64,000 nucleotides of DNA from Acorus gramineus (GCA_030737835.1 CM060848.1:18329309-18393308); one strand, 5' to 3'. Positions 24,420-36,698 are shown, counted from the first letter of the stretch. Translations and numbers: made by a program. Notes: generated from the letters alone by a model not told the origin.

Positions 24420-24850
24420 AAAGATTTTTCTTTTTAGGTTATCCAAAGATTTTAAAAAATTCATAACCTTTAGATTTTTTCTTGAAATTCATATAACCCT
24501 TGAAATGAATTTTCGTTGATAAATGAAGAATATTCTATTTAGTTAATTTTGACTGAAAACACAGCATACCAAAACATTTATTATAATGCATTAAAAATAT
24601 AAAAAATTATCTGTAAATGATGATTTTACATCATTTGATATGATTTTATAATCTATTTGAAGGAGCAAAATTGTCATTTGTAGACGGTTTTTCACATTTT
24701 AACAAAATGTAAGGGTTTATGGGTATCATGTGTTTTCAGTTAAGGGTTAATCAAATGAAATATTTACAGAATATTTATCATGTGTCAATGAAAGTTTAAC
24801 TCAAAGAGTTATTTTAATTTATATAAATATTTTAAGTGAGTTACATGAAC
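24420..24850. mobile_element. Foldback MITE of the ATATAACCC family (degenerate copy)
   Basis: It shares its left-arm motif CATATAACCC, the internal GACTGAAAACACA and the mirror-image TGTGTTTTCAGTTAAGGGTTAATC with the better-preserved copies at 34597-35056 and 60671-61578. The ends are too eroded to place exactly. Confidence 0.6.
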
Positions 24851-24897
24851 TAAGAAATGTCAGATGTTGTTATTTGAATTCTTCCCTTTTTTTTTAA

Positions 24898-25262
24898 TTA
24901 TAAATGGTTGACGCTAACATGGTCCCCTCGACAAACGAACGACACAACCATTTTGTATCCAGTCGGTCCCACTGTCACATCGCGCCAACCTGGCTCGTTT
25001 TGGACGAACACGACTAAGTTTGAACTTTGAACACGGACCCCGGCCGGGATCCGCACCGCCCACCATACGCGAAGAGGATTGGGTTCTTCCTTCCAAGCTT
25101 CCGTCTCGATACACATCAACATCGTGTGACGTGGCGTCTGAATCAGACGGGACGCGCAACTAGTCACCGCGCCGTGGCGATAAGTACCCCCGGATGTGTG
25201 TGAGGATCGTGCACGGACTGTTGTGTTTTGACACGTTAAGCACGCGCAGTGCATGACATTTA
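24898..25262. other. GC-rich island of unknown origin in intergenic DNA
   Basis: About 365 bp of strikingly GC- and CpG-rich sequence sits between AT-rich transposon remnants. It includes GTGACGTGGC and GTCTGAATCAGAC. An antisense frame of 125 codons is open, but it has no recognisable domain. It could be a captured gene or promoter fragment, or part of an unrecognised element. No function can be assigned. Confidence 0.4.
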
Positions 25263-25264
25263 TA

Positions 25265-26348
25265 GGGGTAGTCAATTAGAATTTTTTATAGACAAAATGT
25301 CCATGTCCATGAATTTGTGAATCTGGTATTTTTTTAATAAGGACTTTAGTTCATAGACAAAAAATCCAGCGTTATTCCATTAAGACATTATTTAGTAGAT
25401 AAAAAGTCCAGCGTTATTCGATTGAGACATTATTTCATGGACAAAAAGTCCAGCGTTATTCGATTGAGACATTATTTCATGGACAAAAAGTCCAGTGTTA
25501 TTCGATTGAGACATTATTTCGTGGACATAAAGTCTAGTGTTATTCGATTGAGACATTATTTCGTGGACATAAAGTCTAGTGTTATTCAATTGAGACATTA
25601 TTTCGTGGACAAAAAGTCCAGCGTTATTCGATTGAGACTTTTCATAGTAGACATTTTGTCATGTGTTATTCAATTTAAACAGTATTTGTGAAGACTTTCA
25701 TAAGTGATGGATTCTTGTGGACTTTTGTGGACTTTTGAGAGAAATATAAAGGAAAAAGTCATTTCATAAAATGGGTGGGATTCTTATGGACTTTTATTCC
25801 AACATTGTGAATATTTCTTCTTTTTTTCTTTTAACAATTCTCATTTATGATTTTTATCCATGCCTTTCATATTTTTATTTACATTTTTTTCTTTATTTAT
25901 TATCTTTTTTTATGAATGTCCATATGTATGAAATATTCTCATCACCTCATATGCTTGATGAATATATGAGAATGGTAGATTATTTTATATAATATATGCC
26001 TAGATTATCCACAATTATTTTTTAAAATATACATTTATCATATATTTGATTATACGTATATACATATATATGTATCCACATTATTGTGTTTATTAATAGA
26101 AATCCACATGTGAAAAGAGTCAATCTCTAAAAGTCTGTGAAAGTTTGTGAAAGTTCATGAGAGTCAATATGTGAAAGTCTACAAAAGTCTATGAAAATCT
26201 GCAAAAGTCTGTTAAATTCCATGAGAGTCAATTTGTGAAAGTCTGCAAAAGTCTACGAAAGTCTGTGAAAGTCTCTAAAGTTTACAAAAGTCTATCACTT
26301 AAATAATGTCTAGAGAAATCTATCAAAGTCTGTATCGACTACCCCCCC
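25265..26348. mobile_element. Non-autonomous DNA transposon with terminal and subterminal repeats
   Basis: The left end GGGGTAGTCAATTAGA mirrors the right end, whose reverse complement is GGGGTAGTCGATACAGA. GGACTTTT/AGACTTT motifs repeat near the left end and between 25690 and 25750. Their reverse complements (AAAGTCT, AAAAGTCTA) recur many times at 26110-26340, giving subterminal inverted repeats. The interior carries a 42-bp tandem array. TTA occurs beside both ends, two bases away on the left, which would fit a PIF/Harbinger-type target site but is not decisive. It has no transposase. Confidence 0.65.
25384..25640. repeat. 42-bp tandem repeat (minisatellite), about six units
   Basis: The motif GACATTATTTC.TGGACA begins at 25384, 25426, 25468, 25510, 25552 and 25594, with a partial unit at 25636: an exact 42-bp period with few substitutions. 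Because 42 is divisible by three, frames stay open on both strands and produce repetitive spurious ORFs. Single base changes (CAGCG/TAGTG, TTTCATGG/TTTCGTGG) mark adjacent units and suggest local expansion. Confidence 0.95.
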
Positions 26349-27989
26349 TTAATTATTGAAGAAATACAGAAGATTAGGAAATGAAAATGAGTGGCCATTG
26401 TGATTAAATAGAAATGAAGAGAGGCACATGGCACATTCACCATGGTAGTTTGGGGGGGCCTGGGTCCGCCCCTAAGGAAGCTGCTACATGAAAAACTATT
26501 TTGATTACACAATTGTAGAAACAATTTCCTGCAAACGTAAAAGCTGTTCAATTATACAATCAAATGCTATTTAGACCTAGTCACCCACTACACCTATGCA
26601 ATCCGGCGAATAATCAGTTGAGATCTAGGGAAATGAATGAACCGTTTTGAGCCCCACATGAAGAAATAAATTGACAGGCACACAAGCCGGCATATTAGGT
26701 GAAAGTACCTGAACAAAGGGGCCAACAAATTCCATGATTGAAGGAATTGATCAAAATCAACCACAAAAGAGGCTTTTATTGTGTCACTCACTGAGATAAT
26801 ACATGATTGTTTATTAATGCTGTTTTGGAAGTTTTTAGCTGGTATCAGGTGCCATGCAACTTTAATTTATGTGAAAAACTAAATTCATGGTAAATTGGCT
26901 TTGGTGGAATTTGAATATGAGTTAAGCTCTGAGGGTAGTTTGAGACTAACATTGGTGTTTGTTTTTATTTAACTAAATTAGATAATTTTTGTTTCAATAA
27001 ATAAATGAAATCATGTGTGATGAATGAATTCATCCCATTAATGAATTGGATCATATAATTGATTCAAACACAAAACAAAAGCACACGCACAAAAAAAGTA
27101 TATATCCGTTTCCTTTTCCATCCTCCACCATGTATAGATAATTTTTTTTGAGTTATAACTTATCTATGTTTATGGTATCTGTTTGATGTACTATCTTTTT
27201 CACATAATGAGATCTAGTTGGATCTGGATTCTATAAGGTGTGGTCAAACTAATTTATGCAAAAAGTTATCATAAATCAGTCTCCTACTGAAGATTGACCA
27301 AACCTCATAAGAGCAAATACTCGATCTCATTCTTCACCAATGGGAATCTAGCACCACAATAACCAACAATCAGCTATGATAGACCAGTAGTAGTTTAAGA
27401 TGGTTTGGGGACATGCCATAGGGAAATCTCCTTGTGGTTATCCTAGTGTTGTGGATGCCACCATTACAGGGTGCACGAGGGGTGGTGTGTCAATTTACAT
27501 GACACACCACCAAACAAACCACATTGGAACTTCCTTCTAAGCTGCCACAGAGGATCTGATTTTGTACGAAAGACGTCTAATTAATTAGATAAGTATTAAT
27601 TATATAGAACTACAGCAATATAGTCTTTTATGATATCTTCAAACAATCTACCATGTAAACTCCAGAGTACTAAAAAATGAGTTTAAAAATAAACTTGAAA
27701 CAACTTTTGAAAACAATCGACAAAGGTGTTTAAAAATAAGTTTGAATTAAGTATGATTACTGAAAAATCAGAATTTCAAGAGCTACCCAGACCCGCTTCA
27801 AAGGTTACCCTAGTATAACCACCAAATTACACCTGAAAATATGGGCACCACATACCTTTACACAACTTTCCATCAAATCAATAACTTCCAATTTCCCCTC
27901 TCTGCATTTGCCAGTCCATGGACCATGAATCAAAGAAATAAAAGAATGTGACACCAACAAACAATCACAAAATCCTTAAAAAGCACGCA
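26349..27989. other. Intergenic, no gene seen
   Basis: AT-rich spacer downstream of PLIP. The only structure noted is a perfect 12-bp stem at 27481-27511 (GGTGGTGTGTCA, 7-nt loop, TGACACACCACC). Short frames carry no domain. Confidence 0.6.
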
Positions 27990-30915
27990 TCATAAGCCAC
28001 GATTAACAACCGTTAAAGTCCCCAACAACAGCAACCGCGCCGGGAACAACAGCACCACCAGCATGCGCACGTGCTGCGACGCGACGAGCCTTCCGAACCG
28101 CTTCACTGACTCCCTCCCGGTCCGCACCGCCCCGGACAAGAACCCCGTCTGGCCCCGCGAGCCCCCCCGTTCCACGACCACGGTCTCGCGCAACCCGTGC
28201 GCGACCAATGCGGGCCACCACAGCCGGCGACGGCGCTCCCTATCGGCCTTGCGCGCCTGCTTGAGGTCCTGGCGGATGACGGCGCGCACGGTGCGCAAGT
28301 AGGAATTCATGTCGTGGTCTCTGAAGATGGAGCCGTCGGGACCGTACGCGGACCGGTCGCGCAGGATCTCGAGAGGGTGCGGGGAGTTGAGGAAGACGGA
28401 CTGGGCGGCCCGCAGAACCCGGTCGGGGTCTTTGGAGGCGGGCCGGGTCAGGAGGTAGAGGCCGCTGCCGGAGGGGAGGAGGTGGTGGTGTGGGGAGAAC
28501 TCCTCCTCTGGTTGTAAGATCAATAGCTCCCCCATTGGTGCATACAGCAATTTCTGTTTTTCATGAACCCAATTATGGAAATCAATGAATTTGAATTACA
28601 ACTAATTGTTGTAAACAGAAGCAGAGTGAGAATGAGAGTTTGTGTATAACAGATTTTCAATAGAAGTACAATTCGTGTTGAACTATTATTACAATGTATT
28701 CTGATAATTGTTATTAGAAATACATGATATGAGAGTTACTCTTAAAATTATGATGGATGTGATAAATCATGAATATATGAATTTTGATAGTAATAAACTC
28801 ATAGTAGGACGACATGGATATGTTTGACATAAGTATGAAAGGTAACAAATCATCAAAATTTTCAAACATATTATGTGACTATGAACCGGATCACGAGCAT
28901 ACCTGGCTCTCTAGACATGGATGGTTGCGGAAGTTGCCATTGATGGCCTTAAGAACCTCCGCGATGTGGTCCGGATAGTTGCAAGAGAAGGCGCGAGGAA
29001 CAATGTCGCGATGCATCGTTACAGCCTGGACATGACTCCGGGGCAGGCCGAGCTTGCGAAGCAGGTAGTCACCACCGCACATGATGGAAGGCGAACCGAA
29101 CATTACTACGGGCAACAACGAAGAGACGGGCGCCTCTCCTCGTATCAGTAACATGAGATTCACAAGCAGAGCCAGGCTTCCCCCGAGAGAATGCCCGGTG
29201 AATCGAAGAGTGGCGGATCTTCCACGCGAGCTCAAATGTGATCGCACGTCTGGCACCACCTGTTCGTAGATCCCTTTCGCCGCCTCGTATATGCCCCGGT
29301 GCACGAGCACCTCGAGTCCCTAAAATGTTGAATTATTCAATAAGTGTGTCCATTGATTTTGAACTTAAGGCCCCATTTGAATCTGTGTTTCGGTCGATTC
29401 TACGTTTGAAAAATTAAAAATTTTCAATTGCGCATCTACACATTTTTAACGTTTAACTTTTGAGATCATCATATTTCTTTTTTAAGACTAAAAAATCTTG
29501 TGAATTAAAAGTTAATAAAACAATATTTTTTAAAAAACTAAATTTAAAATACAAGATTTTAATAATCACAGCGGTTCAATCGCACATCCAAACATAGCTT
29601 TACAAACACATCCTCATATGAATTCGTACCTCGAATTGGATCGGCTCGAAGAGGAGATTTGCTTGCCAAGACGCGAGAGACTCCGAACCCTTCGCATCCA
29701 AAGAACCCACAAATCAGTCTCAGCACAATCACTTATATAAGAATGAATTCACAAATGTGGGCGAGCGCATTACCTGAATGACAAAGTATCGCGTCGTGCC
29801 GCCATCTTCGTCGCATACGAACCACTCGCACGGTGAAGACTGGGCGGAATTCAAGTCCTTGACGACGACCTCCTTTGCCGTCTCCTTCGCAGAGACCACC
29901 GCGGTCACCGAATTTGTGGTGGCGACGAACGAGGCGACTCCTGAATCGATATAGCATGGATTGTTGTCCTCCGCCGCTTCTGATCGGAAAGGTAGAATCT
30001 TTCGCGTCTGCGAGTGTAAATACGAGGCGGCTGTGGCGGCGATCTGATAAGTTGATAACGCGCTTGTCCCCTGCTTTTCGGCTTCCTCTGTTTCTATTGT
30101 TGCTTCTTTTGTTTCTTGATTGGGCTTCGATTTCTTCTCCAACGACGAAGTCACGAATTTCAATTTGTGGCATTTCAAGAGATTCCCAGGCTGCAATTTT
30201 GGATCGAGAAATCAAAATCCACGAAACACTCACAATTGATTAAAACAAAAAAAAAATCCCATTTTGATTGTTTAAAACTCGAATTTTTAAGAAACCCAAA
30301 AACAGAAACCAATCAAAATCCAATTTTTTTTGTTTTTGTTTTTGTTTTTTTTTCGTTTACCTTGATTGAAGGGATCGAATAAGCTAAGCTACCCAAATAC
30401 GACAACTTCGCGTACAGCTTCGCCTCCACCAATGAAACTCTCCTCAACAGCTTCGAAAACGAATCGCGATCGAACTCCATCTCCTCCTCCTCCCCCACAT
30501 CGCAACCTTCCGATCCGTCCCCACCACAGCATCCGCTCCGCCCGATCGTCTCCTCCACCTCCTCCTCCTCCTCCCCCTCCAAAACCACACCTTTCCCTCT
30601 CCCCGCCCAGATCGACCCAACCCTCAGAATCTTCAACACCCAATTCCCCCTCCCCACCTCCTCCTCCCCCCCGTGCGCACCCTCGTCGTTCCCCGGCCAT
30701 AACCGCCTCATCTGCCAAGACTTCACGTTCGTATACGGCCTCGCTCGCGGCGCCCCCGCCGCCGCCTGCGGTGCCCTCTCGGAGGATGACATGCCGGAGC
30801 CGGAGACGGCGGAGACCTTCGCGGAGATGGCCCGCATTTCCCCTCCGCCAGAGATAGGCGCCGTCGCCGGGATCGCTCCGCCGCCCACCGCGGTCCTGAA
30901 ACACAACCCGTCCAT
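27990..30915 (-). CDS. PLIP2/3: Plastid phospholipase A1 of the PLIP2/PLIP3 clade
   Basis: Five exons, complement(27990-28553, 28903-29319, 29630-29689, 29774-30190, 30361-30915), give 670 aa with GT-AG introns and an open frame throughout. The N-terminus is a plastid-type leader followed by a Glu-rich acidic stretch and the [17 protein letters not shown] block seen in PLIPs. The class 3 lipase core has GHSLGG with nucleophile Ser388. Asp449 (HRDIVPR) and His542 (NSPHPLE) are the likely triad partners. The C-terminal SRLVASQH...LLFPARLL tail fits PLIP2/3, not PLIP1. These enzymes release acyl chains from thylakoid lipids (PLIP2 prefers MGDG, PLIP3 prefers PG). In Arabidopsis they are ABA-induced and feed jasmonate synthesis. 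ABRE/G-boxes lie about 450 bp upstream. A Tourist-like MITE occupies intron 3. Confidence 0.95.
29368..29599. mobile_element. Tourist-like MITE with TTA target duplication, PLIP intron 3
   Basis: The ends are AGGCCCCATTTGAATC and, reverse-complemented on the right, AGCTATGTTTGGATG. TTA lies directly on each side (29365-29367 and 29600-29602). Size (232 bp), AT-rich core and TTA target site fit PIF/Harbinger MITEs. The interior (CGTTTGAAAAATTAAAAATT) is shared with the element at 44685-44919. Confidence 0.75.
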
Positions 30916-31311
30916 TCGCAGTCGTCGCTCCTCCCCCCCAAAAAAAAGGTCCCTTTTTTTTCAATTGGGTATTCAAAATCGACCACAAAAAACGGTTGTT
31001 CACACTTTCTGTGCTAAGAAACCAAACCCAACAAACCAACCAACCTTCACCACTCCAGAAAAACCGAAAAGCTCGCTATTTTTGGGGGAATCGAATATGT
31101 GTACGATCGAATACGATTTGGAGAAACCGAACTAGCAAAATAATATATGGGTTAGACTTATATTTGAAGAAAGACAGAGTGGTTTTATTTATTTATATTT
31201 TTAATATAAAGTGATTTGTTTGTTTGTTTGTCTTGGGTTTGGTCGTTGTGGGCGACTGTGTGATTTACGTGTGGAGAAGCTACGCATGTATTGGAGAAGA
31301 CGAGTCGGCGA

Positions 31312-31400
31312 TGACACGTCAGATTTGTGGTGCGCAAATCAATCTTCCTCTTTTAGTGCCATGGCCCACGTGTGCAAGTCGTACAAACACGTGGCACGTG
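31312..31400 (-). promoter_or_regulatory. ABRE / G-box cluster upstream of PLIP
   Basis: Three perfect CACGTG palindromes lie at 31367-31372, 31388-31393 and 31395-31400, plus GACACGTC near 31314. The pair at 31388 reads CACGTGGCACGTG and so contains the full ABRE core ACGTGGC. They sit about 450-485 bp upstream of the PLIP ATG, within a plausible promoter distance. ABF/AREB and other G-box bZIP or bHLH factors bind such sites. This fits the known ABA induction of PLIP2/3; activity here is inferred. Confidence 0.65.
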
Positions 31401-31423
31401 AATAGGAATTACTTGTACCCCCT

Positions 31424-31446
31424 TGTTATTATTATTATTATTATTT
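31424..31446. repeat. (TTA)n microsatellite
   Basis: About seven uninterrupted TTA units follow the G-box cluster upstream of PLIP. Confidence 0.85.
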
Positions 31447-33790
31447 TGAGCTCTCTTAGGGTCTTACTAAAACTTATTCATCGCGTGTCCATTTTCACAA
31501 TTTTGTATACATCGTACGTATTCATGTTAATCTGTTTTCACCGTTTAGATTTATATTTTTTTTATAAAAATATATATTTTATTTTTTACAAAAACATACT
31601 AGTTTTTATCTATATTAAATACATGTGGATCTAAATGTTTGAGATGCAACTGTGATACCAGTATGTTTAACACATAAAGATGAAATATTTATAAAATATT
31701 GAACTATCTAAGAAGTTTCATTTACATATAAAATAATAAATTTGTATAACTTTTTATAATAAAAATACTGTAACAAATATTCATATCATTTAATTAATTG
31801 AGATAGATTAGTGGATATATTTAATTTTGAATTACTAAAATTTTAATATGTATTGATATACATTAGTTCCTGATTTTTAAACCTTAAAATATATTTATGA
31901 ATAATTGTTAAATTTGTAAAAAAGAAATTAAGTCACTTTCCTTTAATAAGTAAGTAATAGATATGATTCCTTATATATATAAACGTGGACTATGAATGGA
32001 TTGGAAAAGGATTAACTGAAATAACATCTTGATTAACAATTAATGTTGTTATTACGACGGTCCCATCAAAACTTTCTATTCGGTATCTTTTTCACTGCCG
32101 AAAGACATGTCACTGCCGAAAGACATTTGCACCTTCCTTTTCCCTCACTTGGGGGGATTACATGTTATTCCTCATCCCACCACTACATGACTGGCTTCCA
32201 TCCAAATCAATTCAATTCTAGAGGGACCTTGGTTGGCCATGTGACATGTTTCAAGTTCAAGCTTTCGAGTACGAAAAGACTTAATTAGTTATTTATATAT
32301 ACATCATAAAATCATTAATCATATTATGACAATCTTACATCCAAAATGGATACAACTAAAATCATTGCAACAAATGCTTTTGATTTTGATTTTAATGGCC
32401 TGCTGGTAACATGATTGGAGTGATTTTAATTTTTAATTAAGCAGGAAGTTCAAACATGTTATCACATAGATTTTAAGAAATAATAAGCTTAATTAAAAAA
32501 TTACTTACAACTTTTAGTGCAAAAAGATTATTTTTTAAAAAATGCTGAAAATACGCTTTTCGGGAATCAAAGTCTATTTAAGTCACTTTACTCGAAATCT
32601 TATTTTTCAAACGTGTTTCCAAACACTACTTAAGTCAAACGAATCAGATTATAATTTAAAAGAACTTGTTTTAATGGTTCAAAGTTTAATTTATAACGCA
32701 GCGTGAAATGATAGAAAAGATTCAACCAAAAGTTTCTTGGATCCACAAGAAATCTTTAAATCCACAAGAAATAAAACAAAAGGGAGAAAATTCAAAATAT
32801 TATTGATAATAAATTAAAAACCCTAAGTTACAAGTCTCTATTTCCCTCTCTCACGTTCAGAATTGTTCTATTTTCATTCTATTGGAATGAATATGTTCAC
32901 AATTCTCTTTCAAAAAAAAAAAGTTAACATTTTCTAATTTTTATCATCAATGTTCCCTTGCTAAATTCTTCTTTCATGAGTAATATAATGGATTTCCATT
33001 GAGCCAAAATCTGTAAAATAGATTATTAACTCCCCTCTTCAGAGAGCCTTTTTATCACAATGGTTTGGAATTGAAGGACATTCCACCGAAAACAATTTTG
33101 GGCTATTACACAGTCCTTATGTGGACGCACCTATGGAATTTGTTGATTTATTCATAGATACGTACATTCTTCGCTATCTGAAATATACATTTGTTAAAAA
33201 ATATTAATTAAGTATGAAGTGCACGTTGGACTGTCAGTTTTATTCCCAAACACCTTTTTATTTGTGCGGAATAGATGTTAACTAATATAGTAATATATAG
33301 TAATATATATATGGTAATATGATAATACGCAGACAAAGGTGCACCGTGCAGACAGACAAACACCCGTGTATGTACCGTTCGATCACGCAATCTTCTGATC
33401 AGATGGTCCAATTTTCAGAGCATCCTGTCCATACGTGATCGTGTATGCACTATCCGATCGTACAATCTCATAATATTTGTTTTTCAAGGGATAAAAATCT
33501 CTCAAAAATTGAAATGTCTACTCACGAGATTGTGCACATGATTTTGCACACAGTGCTCCCTAATCCGTACAATATCACTACTATATATATGTATGCATGT
33601 AGGCCCGTATGAAAGTACTTGCATTGTGAAATACAAAATTACACGTGGAAAGTGGAAACATGTACTTTGTTTCACTGCCTAAAAGAAACCACACATGCAA
33701 GGATCTTGTATTATATAAGTATCTAGCAAATAAAAAAAAACTTTGGTGGGGCTAAAGGAACGTAATGAAGTACAAATGACAGATAGAGCT

Positions 33791-34130
33791 TGTTGAAAAA
33801 TGCGGAATCAATGTACTGAAACAGAAAAACAAAACACAACCACAAAATAAAAGATTTACGTGGCCTAAATTGATAGGGAGGAAGGAAATATTTTTTATTA
33901 ATTTTCTAAAATACATACTTTTTATGATAAGCTACAAATCTAACATTCTCTCTCCAACCCTAGGGAGACCTCTCAATTGTATGATAAAATTTAACTTACA
34001 AAAATAATGTATATATATCCTAATATATGACTATGATGTTCCCCACGTGGCCACATGTAATACTCAATTATATGGGAAAACAATAGTTCAATCCATATTT
34101 TCAATCCTAAGAGCATTCAACCATCATATA
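33791..34130 (-). mobile_element. Possible Copia-type LTR remnant
   Basis: TGTTGAAAAATGCGGAATC, followed by many A-rich words and GATTTACGTGGCC, resembles the end of plant LTRs of this kind. The other end and any internal retrotransposon genes were not found, so at most this is an eroded solo LTR. Confidence 0.3.
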
Positions 34131-34596
34131 AGACTCTGTCGTTGCAATTCTTTTTTGATGATTCAAAAATCAAAATATAAGACATGAATCCAACATAATT
34201 TTTTTAATTTAAAACAAAAAAGAGATTGAGTGGGACAGGAGAAAGAAGAAGAAGATGTGTTACTTCTTTTAAAGACCCAAAGAACACCCGTTGCCAACAA
34301 TATATTGCAACTGTTGAAACAACTGGTCATTCAAAATTCAAACGAACCCATTTTCCATCAATGACTATTGATTGTTTCATCTTATCCAACTGTAATCAAT
34401 TATTCAATTGGACATCAAACACGTAATGCATCTCATAAAATGTTGAATCTCATATAAAGAACCAACAAAATTCATTAAATATATATCACACCGACATAAA
34501 CATTTATTTATCTGCTATTAGCTATTATTGGTTTTATAAACCGTGTTTTTTTGGTAAATATTTTATTAACCTAAACTTTTCTTTTATTTTCTTTTT

Positions 34597-35056
34597 GGTA
34601 AAAATCCGTATAACCCCGTGTAAACTGACTGAAATTCATATAACCTCTTGACTTTTCTTAAAATCATATAACCCTATGAAAACACCTAGTAAATCAAAAT
34701 AACCCTCTGAATAAATTTTTACAGATGATGAATATTTTGTGAATATTATGTTTGGTTGACCCTGGTAGAAAACACGATATACCTAAAAAGCCCTACAATG
34801 TGTTAAAAATGCGAAAAACCATTTGTAATGAAAATTTTACCCCTTGAGATAGGGTTTAATAATATATCCAAAGAGGGTAAAATAGTCATTTTCATAGGAT
34901 TTTTCTCATTTTTAACACATTGTATGGGTTTTTAGTATATTGTGTTTTCAGTCAGGGTTTATCGAATGAAATATTTGCAAAATATTAAAGAAAATTTTAT
35001 TCATGGGGTTATTTGGATTTACAAAGTGTTTTCAAGGGGTTATATGCATTTTTCCC
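34597..35056. mobile_element. Foldback MULE-type MITE
   Basis: The two halves are inverted copies of each other. The right end, reverse-complemented, reads GGGAAAAATGCATATAACCCC, and the left end GGTAAAAATCCGTATAACCCC. The internal TGTGTTTTCAGTCAGGGTTTAT mirrors the left arm. The flanking 9 bases, TTTCTTTTT and TTTTTTTTT, match at 8 of 9, in keeping with a Mutator-type 9-bp duplication in a T-rich site. It shares end sequences with the larger element at 51164-53081. Confidence 0.75.
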
Positions 35057-35629
35057 TTTTTTTTTTGGTTTTATAAGACATGTTTTCTTGTGGAATTTAA
35101 TAACTTCAACTTTATTATTTTTTTTACCTAAACTGATTTTACAATTAATCTTCTCTGTTTAAGATAGGATGACTAGTTCTCTTTACAGTGGTCCAAAATG
35201 ATACGTACGTACGTGACATATTCTTATGTATTTATAAAGAATGTCATGTGTTACGCAACGCGTGATTGACAATTTACATGATTTATACACTCAAATGAAG
35301 GTGGTTGGATTGGAAGAGACATATCTTGTCAAACAAACAATTGGGGATATATACAGCTCGTTTGTAGTTTTTTTTTCTTTTACATACATGTGAGGAATTA
35401 CAATATTTTATTTATTTATGAAAATGAGTAAATTTCGTTCAACATTTTTTTATTAAAAAATAATATATATAATTAATGATTCTAAGATTGCAAGTGAGAT
35501 TATGTTCCATTCACCATGTCACCTAATGCAGTGTATATTAATGATTCCAAAAACACTTCTACAGTCATTTTTGTAGACTCAATGTCATCTAACGCTAATA
35601 TATATTTTACGATGTTAATATATATTTTA

Positions 35630-35904
35630 GGGATTTTTAGTTTTAAGTCATCACAAACCATCATATTTAGTGATCAATCCCTCCCTTCTTCGTATTTAGG
35701 TTTTAGTCCCCAGATTTAAATGATAGTTCCTTTTTAGTCCCTGAGAGGGACCTATCCATAAATTATTTAATTTACTTTTTAGTCCCTGTGAGGAACCTAT
35801 CCATGAATTATCCTTTAAATCGGGGGACTAAAACCTAAATACGAAGAAGGGAGGGATCGATCACTAAATATGATGGTTTGTGGGGACTTAAAACTAAAAA
35901 TCCC
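35630..35904. mobile_element. Hairpin MITE with about 85-bp inverted arms
   Basis: The left arm begins GGGATTTTTAGTTTTAAGTC and runs to TTTTAGTCCCC near 35712. The right arm from about 35820 to 35904 is its near-perfect reverse complement. ATTTTA flanks both sides. The short middle also has paired TTTAGTCCCTG/GGGACC words. No coding capacity. Confidence 0.85.
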
Positions 35905-36620
35905 ATTTTATTATAAAAAATGTAAAATTGTATTCCTTCAATTTATTTGAGAATACATGTCATTTTTTTTTGTAAAAATATGTGTTTAATTAAACAAATA
36001 TATACTCCAAATGTATACTCCAAGTGCTGTTAAACAATGTTACACACATGACACATATGTTATATAACCCATCTAATGACGTATATATGCATTTATATAT
36101 AAACGTATATATGCATTTATATCTAAAAGATGGGGGTGTTTACTCTAATAAATTACACGGAGTCATGTATAAAAAAATACATAAAAATTAACTTTAATGA
36201 GATATATATTTTATTAATGTAAGTACATATGACTAAGAAGGTATATGAGACTAAAAATAAAACTGAAAAGATTACTCTGTATAATAATGTTATTTTAGAA
36301 TAGTAGAATTTGGGGTGGATGAACACCTCCCTCTGACCCTCCTCTCAAATCATAAAAAAAGCATTTACCCTTCTCTTAAGCAAAATGAGACACACGTCAT
36401 TTGATCCGTAGCACCAACTTTAATTTGTTCATGCAAAGATTTCTCACATAATTAATCAACCATGTTCGATGTGTAAATTTCATCACTTTATGGAGGAAGT
36501 GATCATGTTTGGTGATCGCTTATTGAATTCTTTCACCAACCCTTACAGAAGAAATTAAAGCCTGAATTCTGCTCAGCCACCCCAACCCATGTTGCCAAAA
36601 TGTCAACAATAATCTAGGGT

Positions 36621-36628
36621 TATAAATA
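36621..36628 (+). promoter_or_regulatory. TATA box of secreted-protein gene A
   Basis: TATAAATA lies 71 bp before the ATG of gene A, a usual distance for a short plant 5' UTR. Confidence 0.6.
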
Positions 36629-36698
36629 TCATTCACATCTTCTTCTAGTTCTTCTCCTTCAATGAATTTGAATTGAATCAAATCCTTAACATACACAG

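Larger units (their letters stand above)
30916..36698. other. Intergenic region upstream of PLIP, transposon remnants only
   Basis: The first 500 bp are the PLIP promoter. The remaining 5 kb, up to the secreted-protein cluster, contain an LTR-like remnant near 33791, a foldback MULE-MITE at 34597-35056 and a hairpin MITE at 35630-35904. A directly repeated CACTGCCGAAAGACAT occurs at about 32091-32126. No coding gene is supported. Confidence 0.65.

Noticed and set aside
24898..25275. 125-codon minus-strand ORF in the GC island
   Set aside because: No domain or splice context. GC-rich DNA has few stops, so it is kept only as a compositional anomaly.
25384..25640. CRISPR-like appearance of the repeat array
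   Set aside because: The units are contiguous 42-bp tandem copies without variable spacers, in plant nuclear DNA.
25392..25691. Repetitive peptides on both strands
   Set aside because: They result from the 42-bp period being divisible by three. No start context or protein family.
27481..27511. Perfect 12-bp stem-loop as a possible miRNA or terminator
   Set aside because: The stem is too short for a plant miRNA precursor, and rho-independent terminators do not apply to a nuclear plant genome.
30366..30857. Pro/Ser-rich 163-codon plus-strand frame
   Set aside because: Antisense of PLIP exon 1. The low-complexity composition comes from the acidic Glu-rich region on the coding strand.
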